Part shown: positions 11,545 through 23,200 of the stretch, piece after piece
Layout: every line of letters starts with the position of its first letter
How positions within the stretch are numbered: the stretch's first letter is position 1
Origin: Notospermus geniculatus
Taxonomy: Eukaryota > Nemertea > Pilidiophora > Heteronemertea > Lineidae
Assembly: GCA_002633025.1 (NCBI GenBank)
Contig: NMRB01000073.1
Coordinates: forward strand, 49,529-113,528
DNA: 64,000 nucleotides
Direction: 5' to 3'
The notes under the pieces: generated by a model
What the model saw: the letters and a program-made list of their open reading frames with translations, nothing else
What the model was told of the DNA's origin: nothing
The model's database searches: none
Made by a program: the position numbers and the translations under genes

Positions 11545-11925
11545 AATGCATTAATGGGGTACCGGCAAACAAAAGGAGGCGCTGATCGTCAACCAGATTA
11601 AAACGCAAGTGTGCGTACCTTGCGATTGTTTAACGTCATCATGCGTCGTGCGTCATTTTGACGTTACAAAAAATTGCGTCATTCACAACCCATGACGTTG
11701 ATCATTGGCCTGTTTATGCTGAAATGGTCAATTTTATTGATTAAAATTCACTGTGTTCCCGCAGGGATATTTGCTCAAAAACAGTAAGATATATTTTAGC
11801 AGTTCTGTACCGGTGCTTAGAATAGAAAGTAAAATTAGAAATCGAGTGTAAATGATTTAGTTACATTTGGCCTAGAAACAGGGTGTGCTGTTCAAAATTA
11901 ATTGGAAAACAACGTTAGCCTCCTC
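11545..11925. repeat. dispersed repeat, copy 1 of 3
   Basis: It runs from GGGGTACCGGCAAACAAAAG through AAGATATATTTTAGCAGTTC to GGAAAACAACGTTAGCCTC. Copies lie at about 30405-30780 and 43140-43500 inside the large duplication. The family is therefore an interspersed repeat that predates the duplication. Its type is unknown. Confidence 0.8.
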
Positions 11926-12135
11926 TTCAGAAAGAAAAATGAAAAGAAGATGACAGTAATATAATGAATAAAGAGGAGTATGGTTGGGTAGCGTGCTGTC
12001 CATCGAGGCTCGATCTCACGCAGTGCGGTTCCTCAGCAATACGGTCCCAAAGCCTGCAGTTCGGAACATATGCTTCCATTTGCCCATGTATTACGCAGTA
12101 ACACGATATCAAACATGTCGCGATTTCGTGCGGGA

Positions 12136-12437
12136 GCAGTGAGCTCGCCGCGGCATGTCACGTGTGGTCGGTCGGTCGGTCCAAATAAACGCGGCTGCAG
12201 TGAGCTCGCCCCGGCATGTCACGTGGTTGGTCGGTCGGTCCAAATAAACGCGGCTGCAGTGAGCTCGCCCCGGCATGTCACGTGGTTGGTCGGTCGGTCC
12301 AAATAAATGTGGCTGCAGTGAGCTCGCCCGGCCTGTCACGTGGTCGGTCGGTCGGTCCATTCCAAATAAACGTGGCTGCATGAGCTCGCCGCGGCATGTC
12401 ACGTGGTCGGTCGGTCCAAATAAACGCGACTGCAAGA
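12136..12437 (+). repeat. ~60-bp minisatellite, 5 units
   Basis: The unit has GCAGTGAGCTCGCC, GGCATGTCACGTGG, (TCGG)2-3 and TCCAAATAAACG. GAGCTCGCC starts at 12141, 12202, 12261, 12320 and 12382. Each unit has a CACGTG E-box. Open frames on both strands here are products of the repeat. Confidence 0.9.
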
Positions 12438-12439
12438 TT

Positions 12440-13025
12440 AGCCGTGCCTCATTGTTTCAGCATCACAGCATGCATTGCTTGTATGGTACTAACTGAATCT
12501 GATCTGCATGCTCCCACACCATACTTGTACATTTCTCATGGATGCCTCTTTTGTAATCGATCCACTACGGTAGTTATTGGCCTACATTGCAATATTTGAT
12601 TATTCCTCAGTCTGAAAATAGGAGTACAAAGTCATTTGTTTATTTTTCATAACGGAATTGTGTCAGCATTTGCAGAATGAATTATGGTAAATCCCAAATC
12701 CTTTCTTTAGTTTTTTTGCATTTTGCGAAATTATTTGTTTTATTTGTTTACATTTGATGAGCAAGTTGTCGTGAAACTTGCCTGTGGCATATCGCTTAGC
12801 ATTGTTCTTGTTAACGTTGTGTAGCATAATGTGAAAATCAAATTAAATGTTCAGTAAAATTCGCTGGATGGATTAAGTTATGCTAAATCTGTGGATTTAC
12901 TCCTTAACCCTTCGAACCGGTACTCTTTTGAGTTAAAGTAATGGTAGCCGGTACAGTGTAATTTGTCAGTGGATGATTTTCGTTGCCTGAATGATGTAGT
13001 TGTGAACATATTAGCACAGTCATTA
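12440..13025. other. no gene or repeat recognised
   Basis: AT-rich unique sequence with no open frame of note. Confidence 0.4.
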
Positions 13026-13027
13026 TA

Positions 13028-13125
13028 AAAATGTTGCCCTCAATGTCGGGAGACATTCCCCACCAAGGGGAGACATGAGGTATGTCACCCAATATTGAGG
13101 GAGGGCAAAATTTTTTTATCTCGTA
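13028..13125. mobile_element. small foldback element, GTTGCCCTCAAT arms
   Basis: AAATGTTGCCCTCAATGTCGG and its inverse near 13095-13120 (AATATTGAGGGAGGGCAAAA) flank an inner GGGGAGACAT / ACATTCCCC core. It is followed by ATCTCGTACCGAAAGTC, close to what follows the 13423 palindrome. Confidence 0.65.
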
Positions 13126-13422
13126 CCGAAAGTCTAGTTGATTGAAAACGACTTTCTTTTGTGAAAAATTAAAATCAATGCCTAAATTAATCCCAAAAGA
13201 AATGACGTGACGTAATGCATCCACAGTGCATTCACGTCGTCATCCCTACTCCAGTGAAATGACGCGACATGCTGATTGTCAAATTCCACTGGACTGTGTG
13301 TGTTCTAGACCTGACTGGCATGACTTGCCCCGGCCTAGAGTTTGGGACGTTTTGAGGTAACCATTTTGCATCAAAGCTACTGCTTACTGCCAAGAAACGA
13401 GAATGTGAAACGATATGACTAA

Positions 13423-13562
13423 AAATGGTGCCCGGAGTGGAGGGCGGTAGAGCGAAATGTCACCCCGAGAAAGCCATGTTGCCCGAGGCGCCAGCCGAGG
13501 GCAACATTGCTTTCGAGGGGTGACATTTCGCTCTAGCGCCCGACACGACGGGCACCATTTTT
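13423..13562. mobile_element. 140-bp palindromic MITE, ATGGTGCCCG ends
   Basis: AAATGGTGCCCGGAGTG on the left and GACGGGCACCATTT on the right. The inner arms GAGCGAAATGTCACCCC and GGGGTGACATTTCGCTC are exact inverses. The centre is rich in GCCCGAGG. Confidence 0.85.
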
Positions 13563-13564
13563 TA

Positions 13565-14137
13565 TATCGTGCCGAAAGTCCTCAGAGAAGTTCTCGTGGC
13601 GTGTATCATCACTCAAATCCGCAGTGCACTGCAGTCATAGCTCAAAAGCTCCGACATTTTGGCCGTCAAATGACGCAACGTCACAGCATCAACACAGCGT
13701 TCAGCATGCATTAAACGCTGTCGGCAGTCATCGGCCTTTTCTACAGCCACCGACAGCAAGCCGTATGGACGATTCGCTTTGTTTTGAACACGGTTTTCGT
13801 GCCAGACCAACTACTTATGCTTAGAAACTGTGAGAGGTAAAGTGATTTGTTGAGTTGTATGCCCACAGTGGTCTGTTCGGGCCGCTAAACTTTTGAACCG
13901 AGAACAAGGGGCAGTCTCGACGGAAGCATTTTGCGGGAAAACATCCCAACTGGAAATACTTTCCAGGCGAACATGCCGAAATGTTTACGGCTCACGTGAC
14001 TGCTCTCGGCCAATCACATTCACGGAAACTTACTTGAGGTACGATATATCGAAATGACAGTAGGTCACATAACGTATACGTTCACAGAATTTTACTTGAG
14101 GTACGAGATTTAAAAGTTATGCCTGCTGTTAGTTTTT
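13565..14137. other. no gene; two TTACTTGAGGTACGA words
   Basis: TTACTTGAGGTACGA at about 14030 and 14093 may bound a small repeat. Otherwise nothing was recognised. Confidence 0.4.
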
Positions 14138-14140
14138 TTA

Positions 14141-14507
14141 GGCCACGCTTTTTTTATTCCTTGTTTCGCGAGCTTTTTCTCAGCACCTCCATCAGAGGAG
14201 GGCGGAAAAAAAATAAAAATAAAATTTTTATTTTTTGATTTCTCGAAAGTTATCCAAGTTCTCTGAAAAGCAGAGAAGAAAAACATAAAACTTTATTCCG
14301 CAATAAAGGGTCAATTGGAATAGGCTTACCCAAACCCAAACACCATATGTACGGAAGCTTGAATGATGATGAGGCCACATCGACTGGTGTGTTTTTTGAG
14401 CGGAGGGCTCGTGAAAACCCCCAAAAATAAAATTTTATTATTTTTTACATTTTCCTATTTTCACCTAGCGGCGGGCCCGCGAAACAAGGAATAAAAAAAG
14501 TGTGCCC
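14141..14507. mobile_element. 367-bp element with 32-bp inverted ends and TTA duplication
   Basis: It starts GGCCACGCTTTTTTTATTCC and ends GAATAAAAAAAGTGTGCCC. CTTGTTTCGCG in the left end matches CGCGAAACAAG in the right. TTA flanks both sides (14138-14140 and 14508-14510), consistent with a PIF/Harbinger-type MITE. Confidence 0.88.
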
Positions 14508-14510
14508 TTA

Positions 14511-14979
14511 CTGTAATTTGACATTTTCTACTAAAGCTTTATTCTAAACTGTTGACAGCTCTTGCCAGTATTAAGAGCACAGTTGTGTGGATGTTGATGG
14601 CACATACATTTAAGCCAGCAGCACACCAGTTGATAATCGCAAGTCAGATACTCACCACTGATCTTCTCAGCAGCCACCGCAGACTAGGCGGTATCAGCTC
14701 TGACAGCTGTGGTATTGTTTGCTGTTGTATGCTGCAGCAGGCCTAGAGATTTCAAATTAAGACTAGGATACTTCATAATCCCTGCTCCTATACATGCAAT
14801 TGAGACGAGGATACAATGTATACAATGTACCGTACTTCATTAATACCCCTGACACGCCTGATAGTGATGCAACTTCTGTCTACACCAAAGTATGACTGTG
14901 AGTAAAAGAAATTGAAAAGACGTCAACTGCCAATATTGTGGTTCAGAGTGCTCAAGAAATACAGGATATTTCTCTAAAA
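14511..14979. other. no gene; partial copy of the 188-bp repeat
   Basis: 14885-14960 (AAATTGAAAAGACGTCAACT, GGTTCAGAGTGCTCAAG) is a diverged piece of the tandem repeat at 15918-16345. The rest shows nothing. Confidence 0.5.
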
Positions 14980-14980
14980 G

Positions 14981-15176
14981 AGTGCAGCACCTGACGGGTC
15001 AGCGTCCAACGACGTCCCGCACGTCATTCATGATGTTTTGAGGCGAGACGAAAAAAAATCAGATTGTTTCACGACGTCATGATCGCTGAAACAACCGGAT
15101 TTTTTTTCGAGTCACGTCATGCGTTCAGAAATGACGTGTGGGACGTCATGACGCTGACCTGTCAGGTGCTGCGCTN
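14981..15176. mobile_element. palindromic MITE, GTGCAGCACCTGACGGG ends
   Basis: The left arm GCAGCACCTGACGGGTCAGC and the right arm GCTGACCTGTCAGGTGCTGC are inverse. The inner arms carry ACGACGTCCCGCACGTCATT / AATGACGTGTGGGACGTCAT. It is rich in ACGTCA words (CRE-like). Confidence 0.88.
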
Positions 15177-15184
15177 ACCTACTT

Positions 15185-15880
15185 TTCAAGGTCACAGAGG
15201 TCAAAGTTCGACAAAAGTGACGAACCTTCCACAGTTTGTCATTATTTCACCAAGCAACTTCATATCTTGCATAAACATACATTGGAGGGGTACCTTAAAA
15301 AATACCAAGTTTCGGCCCGATTGGACATCCAATATGGCCGCCAGGTGGCGTAACCTGAAAATCAAGTAAGTGCTATTACTCGGGAACGGCTTGACGCAGA
15401 GTGTTCAAATTTGATATCTACCTCCATCTAGATGACCTTTACATGCATGTCAAATTTCGGCCCGATTTGACTTCAAACATGGCCGCCAGGTGGCGTAACC
15501 CAAAAATCATGAAAGTGCTGTAACTCAGGAACGCCTTAATCCAAAGCGCTCCAATGTGCTATGTGGCCCCCTGCAGATGACCTTTATGTCCATGTGAAGT
15601 TTCGGCCCGATCGAACATCCAATATGGCCACCAGGTGGCGTAACCCGAAAATCATCATAGTGCTGTAACTTAGGAACGACTTGACCCAAAGCGCTCCAAT
15701 GTGCTATGTGGTCCCCTGCAGATGACGTTTATGTGCATGTGAAGTTCCAGCCCGATCAGACATCCAATATGGCCGCCAGGTGGCATAACCCAAAAATCAT
15801 CAAAGTCTTTTCTGGGAATGACCTGACCCAGATTGCTCATAACTGATATGTACCTCCCTCCGTCATTAGACTATTATGTC
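15185..15880 (+). repeat. ~145-bp satellite array, 4 units, CTCF-like core in each
   Basis: The unit phrase TTCGGCCCGATC recurs at 15311, 15455, 15601 and, diverged, 15745 (steps 144, 146, 144). Each unit carries ATGGCCGCCAGGTGGCGTAA or close variants (about 15334, 15478, 15624, 15768). CCGCCAGGTGGCG resembles a CTCF core. Binding is not shown. Confidence 0.9.
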
Positions 15881-15917
15881 CAACCCAGTGAGCACATGGT
15901 CCATGGACCATTTCATT

Positions 15918-16345
15918 CTATTGCTCCACTCAGTTTGGAAGTTTGGCTCAGTCAGACTGAGAAAGATGACTGTGAATAAAAAAAGAAATTGAAAAGATAT
16001 CAACTGCCAATATCGTGGTTCAACGTGCTCAAGAAATTCTTTCTGCACCTTCACAAGCAACACCCCCTCCCCCACATCATTTCAACAGAACCTAGGTAGC
16101 TTTTTCTATTGCTCCACTCAGTTTGGAAGTTTGGCTCAGTCAGAGAAAGATGACTGTGAATAAAAAAAGAAATTGAAAAGATATCAACTGCCAATATCGT
16201 GGTTCAACGTGCTCAAGAAATTCTTTCTGCACCTTCACAAGCAACACATCCCCCCCCCACATCATTTCAACAGAACCTGGTAGCTTTTTCTATTGCTTCA
16301 CTCAGTTTGGAATTAATGTAGCTCTGTGAGACTGAGAAAGACGAC
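15918..16345 (+). repeat. ~188-bp tandem repeat, 2.3 units
   Basis: Units start CTATTGCTCCACTCAGTTTG at 15918, 16106 and (partial) 16290. They share GAAATTGAAAAGATATCAAC and GCACCTTCACAAGCAACA. A C-tract varies between the units. Confidence 0.9.
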
Positions 16346-16465
16346 CATCTCAGAAAGATTTCCTGAAGTTAAAATAACTTAAGGAAATATATGGTGAAAT
16401 AGATGTATTTCGCGAGATACATACATTAGGAATCAATCCTTGATTCCTTTATGACTAGGCTTTAC

Positions 16466-16573
16466 AATGATGTCATTCTGGAGGACACAGGGCGCAGAGG
16501 TGTGATTCGACCGTGATGTGAATTGCGTGAAGTATGCCACGCCATTGTTTGACGTAACATCATTGGGCCATAC
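16466..16573 (+). repeat. dispersed repeat, inverted partner of 19186-19305
   Basis: ACAGGGCGCAGAGGTGTGA and CACGCCATTGTTTGACGTAA match the other strand at 19186-19305 along about 110 bases. Confidence 0.75.
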
Positions 16574-17985
16574 ATGATTCATTTCGCTGCATCTCGGCAG
16601 CACTCCAGCATGGCAACTTGTGACGTCATACATGTATGCAAAGTCTCTATTGGTGTTGGAACAGATTCTGAATGAAGGGGACCTTGGGTTTCATGGGGTT
16701 AGTGTCGTTGATCCTACACGCTAATTCCTAGCCCAAGATCCTAACCCCAACCCAGGCCCTCAACCCTTGTCGTCACTGACTCCTACCCTAACCATGCTAA
16801 CCCTAAACTTAGTCCTGACCCTAATGCGGATGTCAGGTCGACCTTGCGATGGCACAGAACAGGCACAGGCTGACTTTTCCGGATCACTTTGCGTCTGAGG
16901 CACGACAGCGTGGAACAAATCAGTCGCCGATCTGGTGTGACATGACTGCAGTTGCAGCTCAGTTACGACGATCGGGATCAGTCGCTGATCCAAAAGATCA
17001 CAAATCGCAAGAGTTGAACCAATTTAACTTCTGTGTCATCCCGACTGGCGTAATCGATTCGCAGGTGACCTGAACACGGTTACGATTCCCTGCGCGCTGA
17101 TGTTGCTTGTTCCACGATGATCGTACACATTTTCGTTTTTGTGACATGACCGTGATTGCGACACCTGATGCCGATTGTTCCGTCATAGCGCAGGCAATCG
17201 CAGTGTGACCTGACATCTGCATTACTGTCACAGCTACAATGTAGCCATCCTAACCCTGTAACCTGGGTACACTGGTTTAGACGACATTTATTGTGCGTAA
17301 GTGTCCTTGCAGTGTAGACGGCTGTAATCCCAGAGCATGAGTGGCCAAATTGCCGGTTCACCCACGGTTTCCTCCCAAAAGCTATGGAAATGGTACATTG
17401 TGCACCAGTAGTTTACACAATGTCATTGATTTTCCACTTCCAATCTTTGACGAACCAAATTATAATTATTTCAATAAATACTGCATGATGCTTACAATTT
17501 TAGCATGTCGGCACATTTCCATGGCAATGAGTCATGAATAGCAGCGCTGCAGCTATGATGATTTCATGCCGATGGTACGATTATGCTAATGCAATGATAA
17601 TAATGCGTTATTCAGTGCGAGGGGTGCCCAGCGGCTTATTGAATCATTCCTTTGTCGGGGTGATCAACGGTCTCTTCGCTTTATTCAGATAAGATGCTGT
17701 TGGCCTAGATTTCCTACAAAGACATGAAAATTGTATTCTTCAACAAAAAAGTTGCAGCCAGTTTTTATTTGTAACTTAAAATGGAACAAGGAAGAAGTTG
17801 CCAAAAACACAGTATTAACCCTCTGTGGTATTTGTGGTGCCTTTAAGACACATATGTACATGTAAGCAGCTCAATTTTGGATGTAAGGGAGAGGTGATGG
17901 AGTAGAAAAAGAATTTTTTCTCTGTGAAACATTGTCAAGTCAGGTTAATTTCTATGCTACCAAGAATTCATATCATTGTGGGCCA
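16574..17985. other. no gene recognised
   Basis: Contains CTAACCC-like words at 16730-16830 that are too irregular to be telomeric, and loosely inverted TGTGACATGA-rich stretches at 16930-17220. No coding signal was recognised. Confidence 0.4.
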
Positions 17986-18093
17986 GGGCCCATATTCATA
18001 AAACTACTTAAGTCTAAGTGTGACACTTATCTTTTGTTCAACACAAAAGATACGTATCACACTTAGACTTAAGCAGTTTTATGAATATGGGCC
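17986..18093. mobile_element. palindromic MITE, GGGCCCATATTCATAAA ends
   Basis: The left end GGGCCCATATTCATAAAACT and the right end AGTTTTATGAATATGGGCC are inverse. The inner arms are ACTTAAGTCTAAGTGTGA / CACACTTAGACTTAAG. The ends are shared with 55449-55568, whose interior is different. Confidence 0.9.
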
Positions 18094-18134
18094 ACGAACT
18101 CTATAGCCGTACTTACAAAAAATACAAAGATAAG

Positions 18135-18590
18135 ACCGGGTTTTTTCAGGTCCGGACTCATTTGAAGTCCGGGTTTCTCCATCAGAGTCACTTACACTAC
18201 AAATCCAATAGGAGCTGTCAGCGAGTTGACCAGTAGGTGTCACTACAGCCCAATTCAATGCATCTAGCGGACCCGGTCATTATCGATCGAGCAGCAATCA
18301 CGTAGATTTTCCTGTACATTGGTCCGCTAAGACTTTGCTGCCATCTGTTGGCAATATGTGCGGCTGACTGCTCCTATTGGTACGAAACCCAGTGATCGCA
18401 GGTGAATTCTGAGGTCACATGCACGGGTCACTCAACACATCCCAACGCCATCTGTCACCGGATCTAGAACTAAGATAATTGCATTTACACCTGAAGTAAA
18501 AGCCCGGTCAAGTCTGGACTTGGTCTAGACCTACTCATGTCATCCAGACTTAGGAAGTCTGGACTTTGTAGACCCCGGGCTTCATTACGA
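18135..18590. repeat. AAGACCGGG/CCCGGGCTT element with inner palindrome
   Basis: 18502-18583 is a palindrome with AAGCCCGGTCAAGTCTGGAC and AAGTCTGGACTTTGTAGACC arms. Related TCCGGACTCATTTGAAGTCC at 18150-18175 suggests a larger or duplicated element. Confidence 0.6.
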
Positions 18591-18599
18591 CCGCCCTTT

Positions 18600-19185
18600 T
18601 TGAAGTGTAAGAAGGAGAAGTCCGAACTCCTTTTGTACTGTGTACAGCTTATATGTTTTGAGGGTCAAAGTTCATAAAAATATTGCCAAGGTTACTTCAG
18701 AAGAGATGAACTTGGCCAAGTATAAAAGGTCTTTCAGATTTTTGCAGTCCCATCAGTTATCAATCAAACTGTTTCCTCAATGATTTGCATCAAAGTTTTG
18801 TCCAGAGGATAATCCTAATCTTCAGCATGAGTCATTGGAAGACTTTTCAAAACAAAACGTTCATGATTTTGATTTGAAAAGAAAATCACTCTTTCAAAAA
18901 GAGCATTATCTCATTTCAAAGCCAAAATCACTGTGTTGATTTGATATTGGAGAACACTGGAACAGTTCCCTAGCTGGTCAGATTGATGGTACCATTCATA
19001 ATGTATTGGTGGCACCAGTTTTGGCATGGTACCAGTTGTTATGTTGGTGGAATCAGTTATTCGTATGTTCATATGTTGGTGGTAGTTGTCCACTTCAGGT
19101 ATTGGTAGTTCAGTTGTTCATATCATATGTTAGTGAAATCATTTATTATGCGCCCGGTCAATGAAGTTGAGATGGGCCAGGGAGC
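18600..19185. other. no gene; short TTGGTGG-rich tract
   Basis: 18990-19130 is loosely repetitive (CATATGTTGGTGGTAGTTG-like words). Nothing else was seen. Confidence 0.4.
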
Positions 19186-19305
19186 ATGCCCCAATGACGT
19201 TACATCAAACAATGGCGTGGCGCACTTCATGCAAGTCACGTTAGTCGGCTCACACCTCTGCGCCCTGTGTACTCCAGAGTGGCCGCCAGGATGACGTCAT
19301 TGCAA
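19186..19305 (-). repeat. dispersed repeat, inverted partner of 16466-16573
   Basis: Read on the minus strand it matches 16466-16573, including ACAGGGCGCAGAGGTGTGA and CACGCCATTGTTTGATGTAA. It lies directly before the YY1-like satellite. Confidence 0.75.
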
Positions 19306-20110
19306 AGCCAAGTTATAAGGAGAAGGTTCTTTTCGATGACCAGCTCCGCTGCCCATCCAAGATGGCGGCTATGTTGGCCATTTTGAAATCGGTTTCCGTT
19401 GATTAACTTGAGAATGCTTTGCACAGTCAACCTGAATTCTTTTCTAAGGGTTGGTTTCTATGAGGGGAAGCAGGTTCCTTTCGACGACCTACTTCCACCG
19501 CCTATCCAAGATGGTGGCCATCTTGAAATCGGTTTCAGTCGATTAACTTGAGAACGCTTTGACCGATCAACCTGAACTTTTTTGTGAGGGTTTGTCTCTA
19601 TGAGGGGAAGGTTCCTTTCGATGACCAGCTCTGCCGCCCATCCAAGATGGTGGCTATGGTGGCCATCTTGAAATCAGTTTCTGTCGATTAACTTGAGAAC
19701 GCTTTGCGCAATCAACCTGAACTTTTAATGAGAGTTGGTCTCTATGAGGGGAAGGTTCCTTTCGATGACCAGCTTCGCCGCCCATCCAAGACGGCACCTA
19801 TAGCGGCCATCTTGAGATCGGTTTCCATCAATAAAAAAAAACTTGAGAACACTTTGGCCGATCAACCTGATATTTTTTGTGAGGGTTTACCTCTATGAAG
19901 GAAGGTTCCTTTCGATGACCAGCACCACTGACCATCCAAGATGGCAGCCATTTTTAATTCCATTTAAAACTGCAGTTAACTTGACAACACTTTGAGCGAC
20001 CAACCTGAAATTTTTGGTGAGGGTTTGTCCCTATGAGGGGAAGGCTACTGTCAATTTGTGAGGAGAAGGTTCCTTTTAATGACCAGCACACAGCTTCCCC
20101 AAGTGTACCA
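19306..20110 (+). repeat. ~145-bp satellite array, ~6 units, YY1-like core, just upstream of BTB-ZF exon
   Basis: GGTTCCTTTCGATGACCAGC or variants occur at 19325, 19473, 19610, 19754, 19903 and 20068 (steps 137-165). Most units carry CATCCAAGATGGYGGCYAT with a following CCATCTTG. The first unit has CCAAGATGGCGGC, a close match to the YY1 consensus. The array ends about 90 bp before the 5' splice-acceptor exon. Confidence 0.9.
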
Positions 20111-20200
20111 TCTGGGCCATGCCCACAAACAACATACCAATCGGATGCCACGCTCTGCATTGCTCTTGTAATTCTATGTTTTTGCCTTTGTATATTTCAG

Positions 20201-20273
20201 GCTGTGGTGTTCGTCTTGATGGAGGAAAACGGATGTGTAGAAGACAGTTTTGGCAGGAGGTGACCGGGCCAGG
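20201..20273 (+). other. 5' UTR part of first coding exon
   Basis: It runs from the predicted 3' splice acceptor to the main ATG. It is 73 nt and contains one upstream ATG. The acceptor tract is clear, so the gene very probably has a separate upstream leader exon and promoter outside the recognised part. Confidence 0.7.
20219..20263 (+). promoter_or_regulatory. upstream ORF (14 codons) in BTB-ZF leader
   Basis: ATG at 20219 opens MEENGCVEDSFGRR and stops at TGA 20261-20263, ten bases before the main ATG and in another frame. The context of this ATG is weak (T at -3, G at +4), while the main ATG has A at -3. A short uORF ending this close usually lowers or conditions translation of the main frame. 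That effect is inferred. Confidence 0.55.
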
Positions 20274-23200
20274 ATGACGTCCAAGGAATACATGTGTCTC
20301 TGGTGGGCCCAGGTGCCCGCTGAGCTACGCAAGTTACGCGAGGACGAGAAACTGTGTGATATGACGTTCGTACTGAATGGCACTTTGGAATTTAAAATGC
20401 ACGCCTTGGTGCTAGTTTGTGCCAGTAGTCAATTCCGGAATCGTCTAAACAAAAGTGGATGGCAAAATACCTATTTTTTCGATAACGTGAATATAGAATG
20501 TTTTCGGCACCTTTTAAATTATGTCTATGGCTGCACACTCGTTCTAAGCGAGACAAATGTGAAGGATATGCTTTATTTGGCAACGATGTTAAGTATCGAT
20601 ACAGCCATTTTGCACTGCGAGGAATTTTGTAATACTTTACCAAATCATCAATCGCGTGAACTACCCAACCAAGCGAATGACATCATTCCCCCTGACCAGA
20701 ATCTGTGCCAAAGTGCACAACGGCATTTAACCACTGTCGCCCCAAATGTGGAAAAAAGTCATGGAGATTCTGAGGAATGTGGGACTGCTGTGAATAACAA
20801 TAGTGGTGCGGAAAGCATTGTGGATGAGAATAGTCCTAATGTGGATATGTCTGAGGAAGGACTTGAAGAAGGTGAAAAAGGTTCGTCAGCGGAGGATGGG
20901 CACACGGATTCATTTGACAGTGCCAGCAAAGAACTCCTGGGTCGGCCTGTGAAGGCTGAGGGGAGCGAAGACCAGGATTCTAGCGGAAGTAGTAGGAGTG
21001 GCGAAGAGGGTGACAGGCGCATTTCTACCGACCTTGGTGATAAATCGCACGGAATCGAAAAACCAAAAGGGAAAAGTTTAGAAGACATTTGTGCTCAACT
21101 TGCGTCAAGCAGACAATTTGCTCAAAATATACCTGCAGAGGGTGCGTGTAAATCAAACATTCCACCTAAAACATCGCCAAAATCAAAAGGGATCGAACCG
21201 GGGTCTGATTCGATGAAACCAACTACGGAAATCGACAAAGACTGTAGGATATGTCAGTACGAGATGGCACCATTCAGCTCGCCGTGTACAAGTTCCCTGT
21301 CCTTATTTTCAAGCTCAACGTCATGTTCTAGTGGTATTTACTCAAACTCTTCTGGCACGAAAGGAAAATATACACTGGCGTCAACGAATCTTGACCTCCG
21401 TGCCTGTGCTATACGACGTGAAAAGGATAAAAGTAAATATATCAGCACGCTACTTGGATTACGCTCACAGGATAATGATTCGCCCCTTGAAATCGAAGCT
21501 TCACAATCGCCTTCTTTGGATACTCAGATTCCCAGTGCCACGTCATCGCCAGCTCCGACGTGTTCATCTCTTTCTGCCGCCGTACCAAAAACATCGGCCA
21601 GCTTGGCCATACGTATACCAAAACCGAATTTCAACTTTGCGACGAGTTCAGCTCCGGCGTCATCACAGCAGCTTGTTTCGCCTATATCCTGGTCACCGTC
21701 AACTACACCTGCAGATACAGCTGTAACGTGGTCGCAGACTGATAATAATATTCATGTGCCACCGTCAAAGGATTCTGATGTCATCAGTAAAATTGTGGAT
21801 AGTTTAGAGACAATGACGGACAGTACAGACCAGGCTGACAGTGAAGTGAAGTCGGACATGGGCATCAGCCAAGTTGGCCAAATGATGGACACAGACAGTA
21901 ACATCTCGACAAATCAGAGTGATGCAACTTGCACCTCTAGCGGGGACAATCACCCTGTGCCAGCATCCACTGCGCTGGACCAAAACATGAATCGGAATAT
22001 CATGGCAGTTTCTGATCAAAACAAAAACAATTTAAACGAGGTCGTGTGCACCTCTGCGGGTGGTACTCCCGCAACAAATACTGCACATTCGTTATATCCG
22101 TTTCTGAATCAATTAGGCCAGAATATCATGCCCGTGTACCTCCCGTTACCGAACATGCCAAACTTTAGCGGAACTCCGGGAAAGGATGATTTCTCAGCGA
22201 TGATTCCTGCCGGTTTAGCCGGGGGCATGCCACCGTTACAAAACATTGTGAAATCCGTAAACGACAGTTTACCACTGCCACAGACTTTGCTAAATGGGAC
22301 ATTAACTCAAGCTGCTCTTCAACAGTCACAGTCAGTCGCCGCACTACAACAATCGCATTCTGTCAGCGATATCGCATCGCAGTTAAATTTCCAGAATCTC
22401 GGCAACTTGGGACAAAATATGGCCAACGCGCCATTTATGAATACTTCATCCGGTGCCATTGCTCAACAAGATGGATGTCAGCAGTCGAGCTCGAGCCCAG
22501 CGCTTCCAGTGGTCATGGCCAACTCACAGACGCAGACGAGTAACTCGTCAACTGCGAGTGAAGAGGATGAAGACGATGAGCAGACTCCAATGGACGAGAC
22601 CAACTCCGCTGTCACGGATGCGAATCTGCAGCAACAGTTGCAGACGGTACTGTCTCAGCAGCTTCAAGCGAATATCAAGAATTCTGGACAAGGCGGGATG
22701 GACCCTTTGAACAGCTTGAATATGAATAACATGAACATGAACAGTTTACAAGCAGCAGCGAACCTGAATGCTGCCATGTCGTTATACACGTGTATGATGC
22801 TACCCAACGCTGCTGGGGTTCCGCAGCCAACGGTCTTGTTGCCGCAAGGAGAGGGCATGAACATGGTACCGCACAGTTCAACCTTTGCTCAACCGACGGT
22901 AACTCAAGGCACCGGGGCGCCTTTTTTAACGCCACCAGGCCTACAGAACGGTATTACGTATCCACAGGCGAGCGTCAGTCAAGGCAATCTTTCCTCATTC
23001 CTGCAACCCAGCATTACTCATTCGCAAAACAACAATGTGCCCTTAGCACAGCTTCCGTGTAGTACGTCGCAACCTATGAATAGCACAATGTTGCAACCTA
23101 GTCTGACCCAAACTGCACCTTCGCCAATGATGCCGCCAAATTTGTCTCAGCCGAACGGCGGCCCTGTTGTTCAACCGGGACTTATGCCGACTAATATACA

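Noticed and set aside
12109-12435. Open frames on both strands at the 60-bp repeat
   Set aside because: They are created by the tandem repeat and have no recognisable domain.
16730-16830. Interstitial telomere repeat (CTAACCC words)
   Set aside because: The words are irregular and not in tandem register with TTAGGG.
20250-20273. Start of the BTB-ZF protein at 20250
   Set aside because: The codon there is TTG. The first in-frame ATG is at 20274 and has a better context.
20759-21088. Minus-strand ORFs inside the BTB-ZF exon
   Set aside because: They are shadows of the coding strand with serine-rich complement bias.
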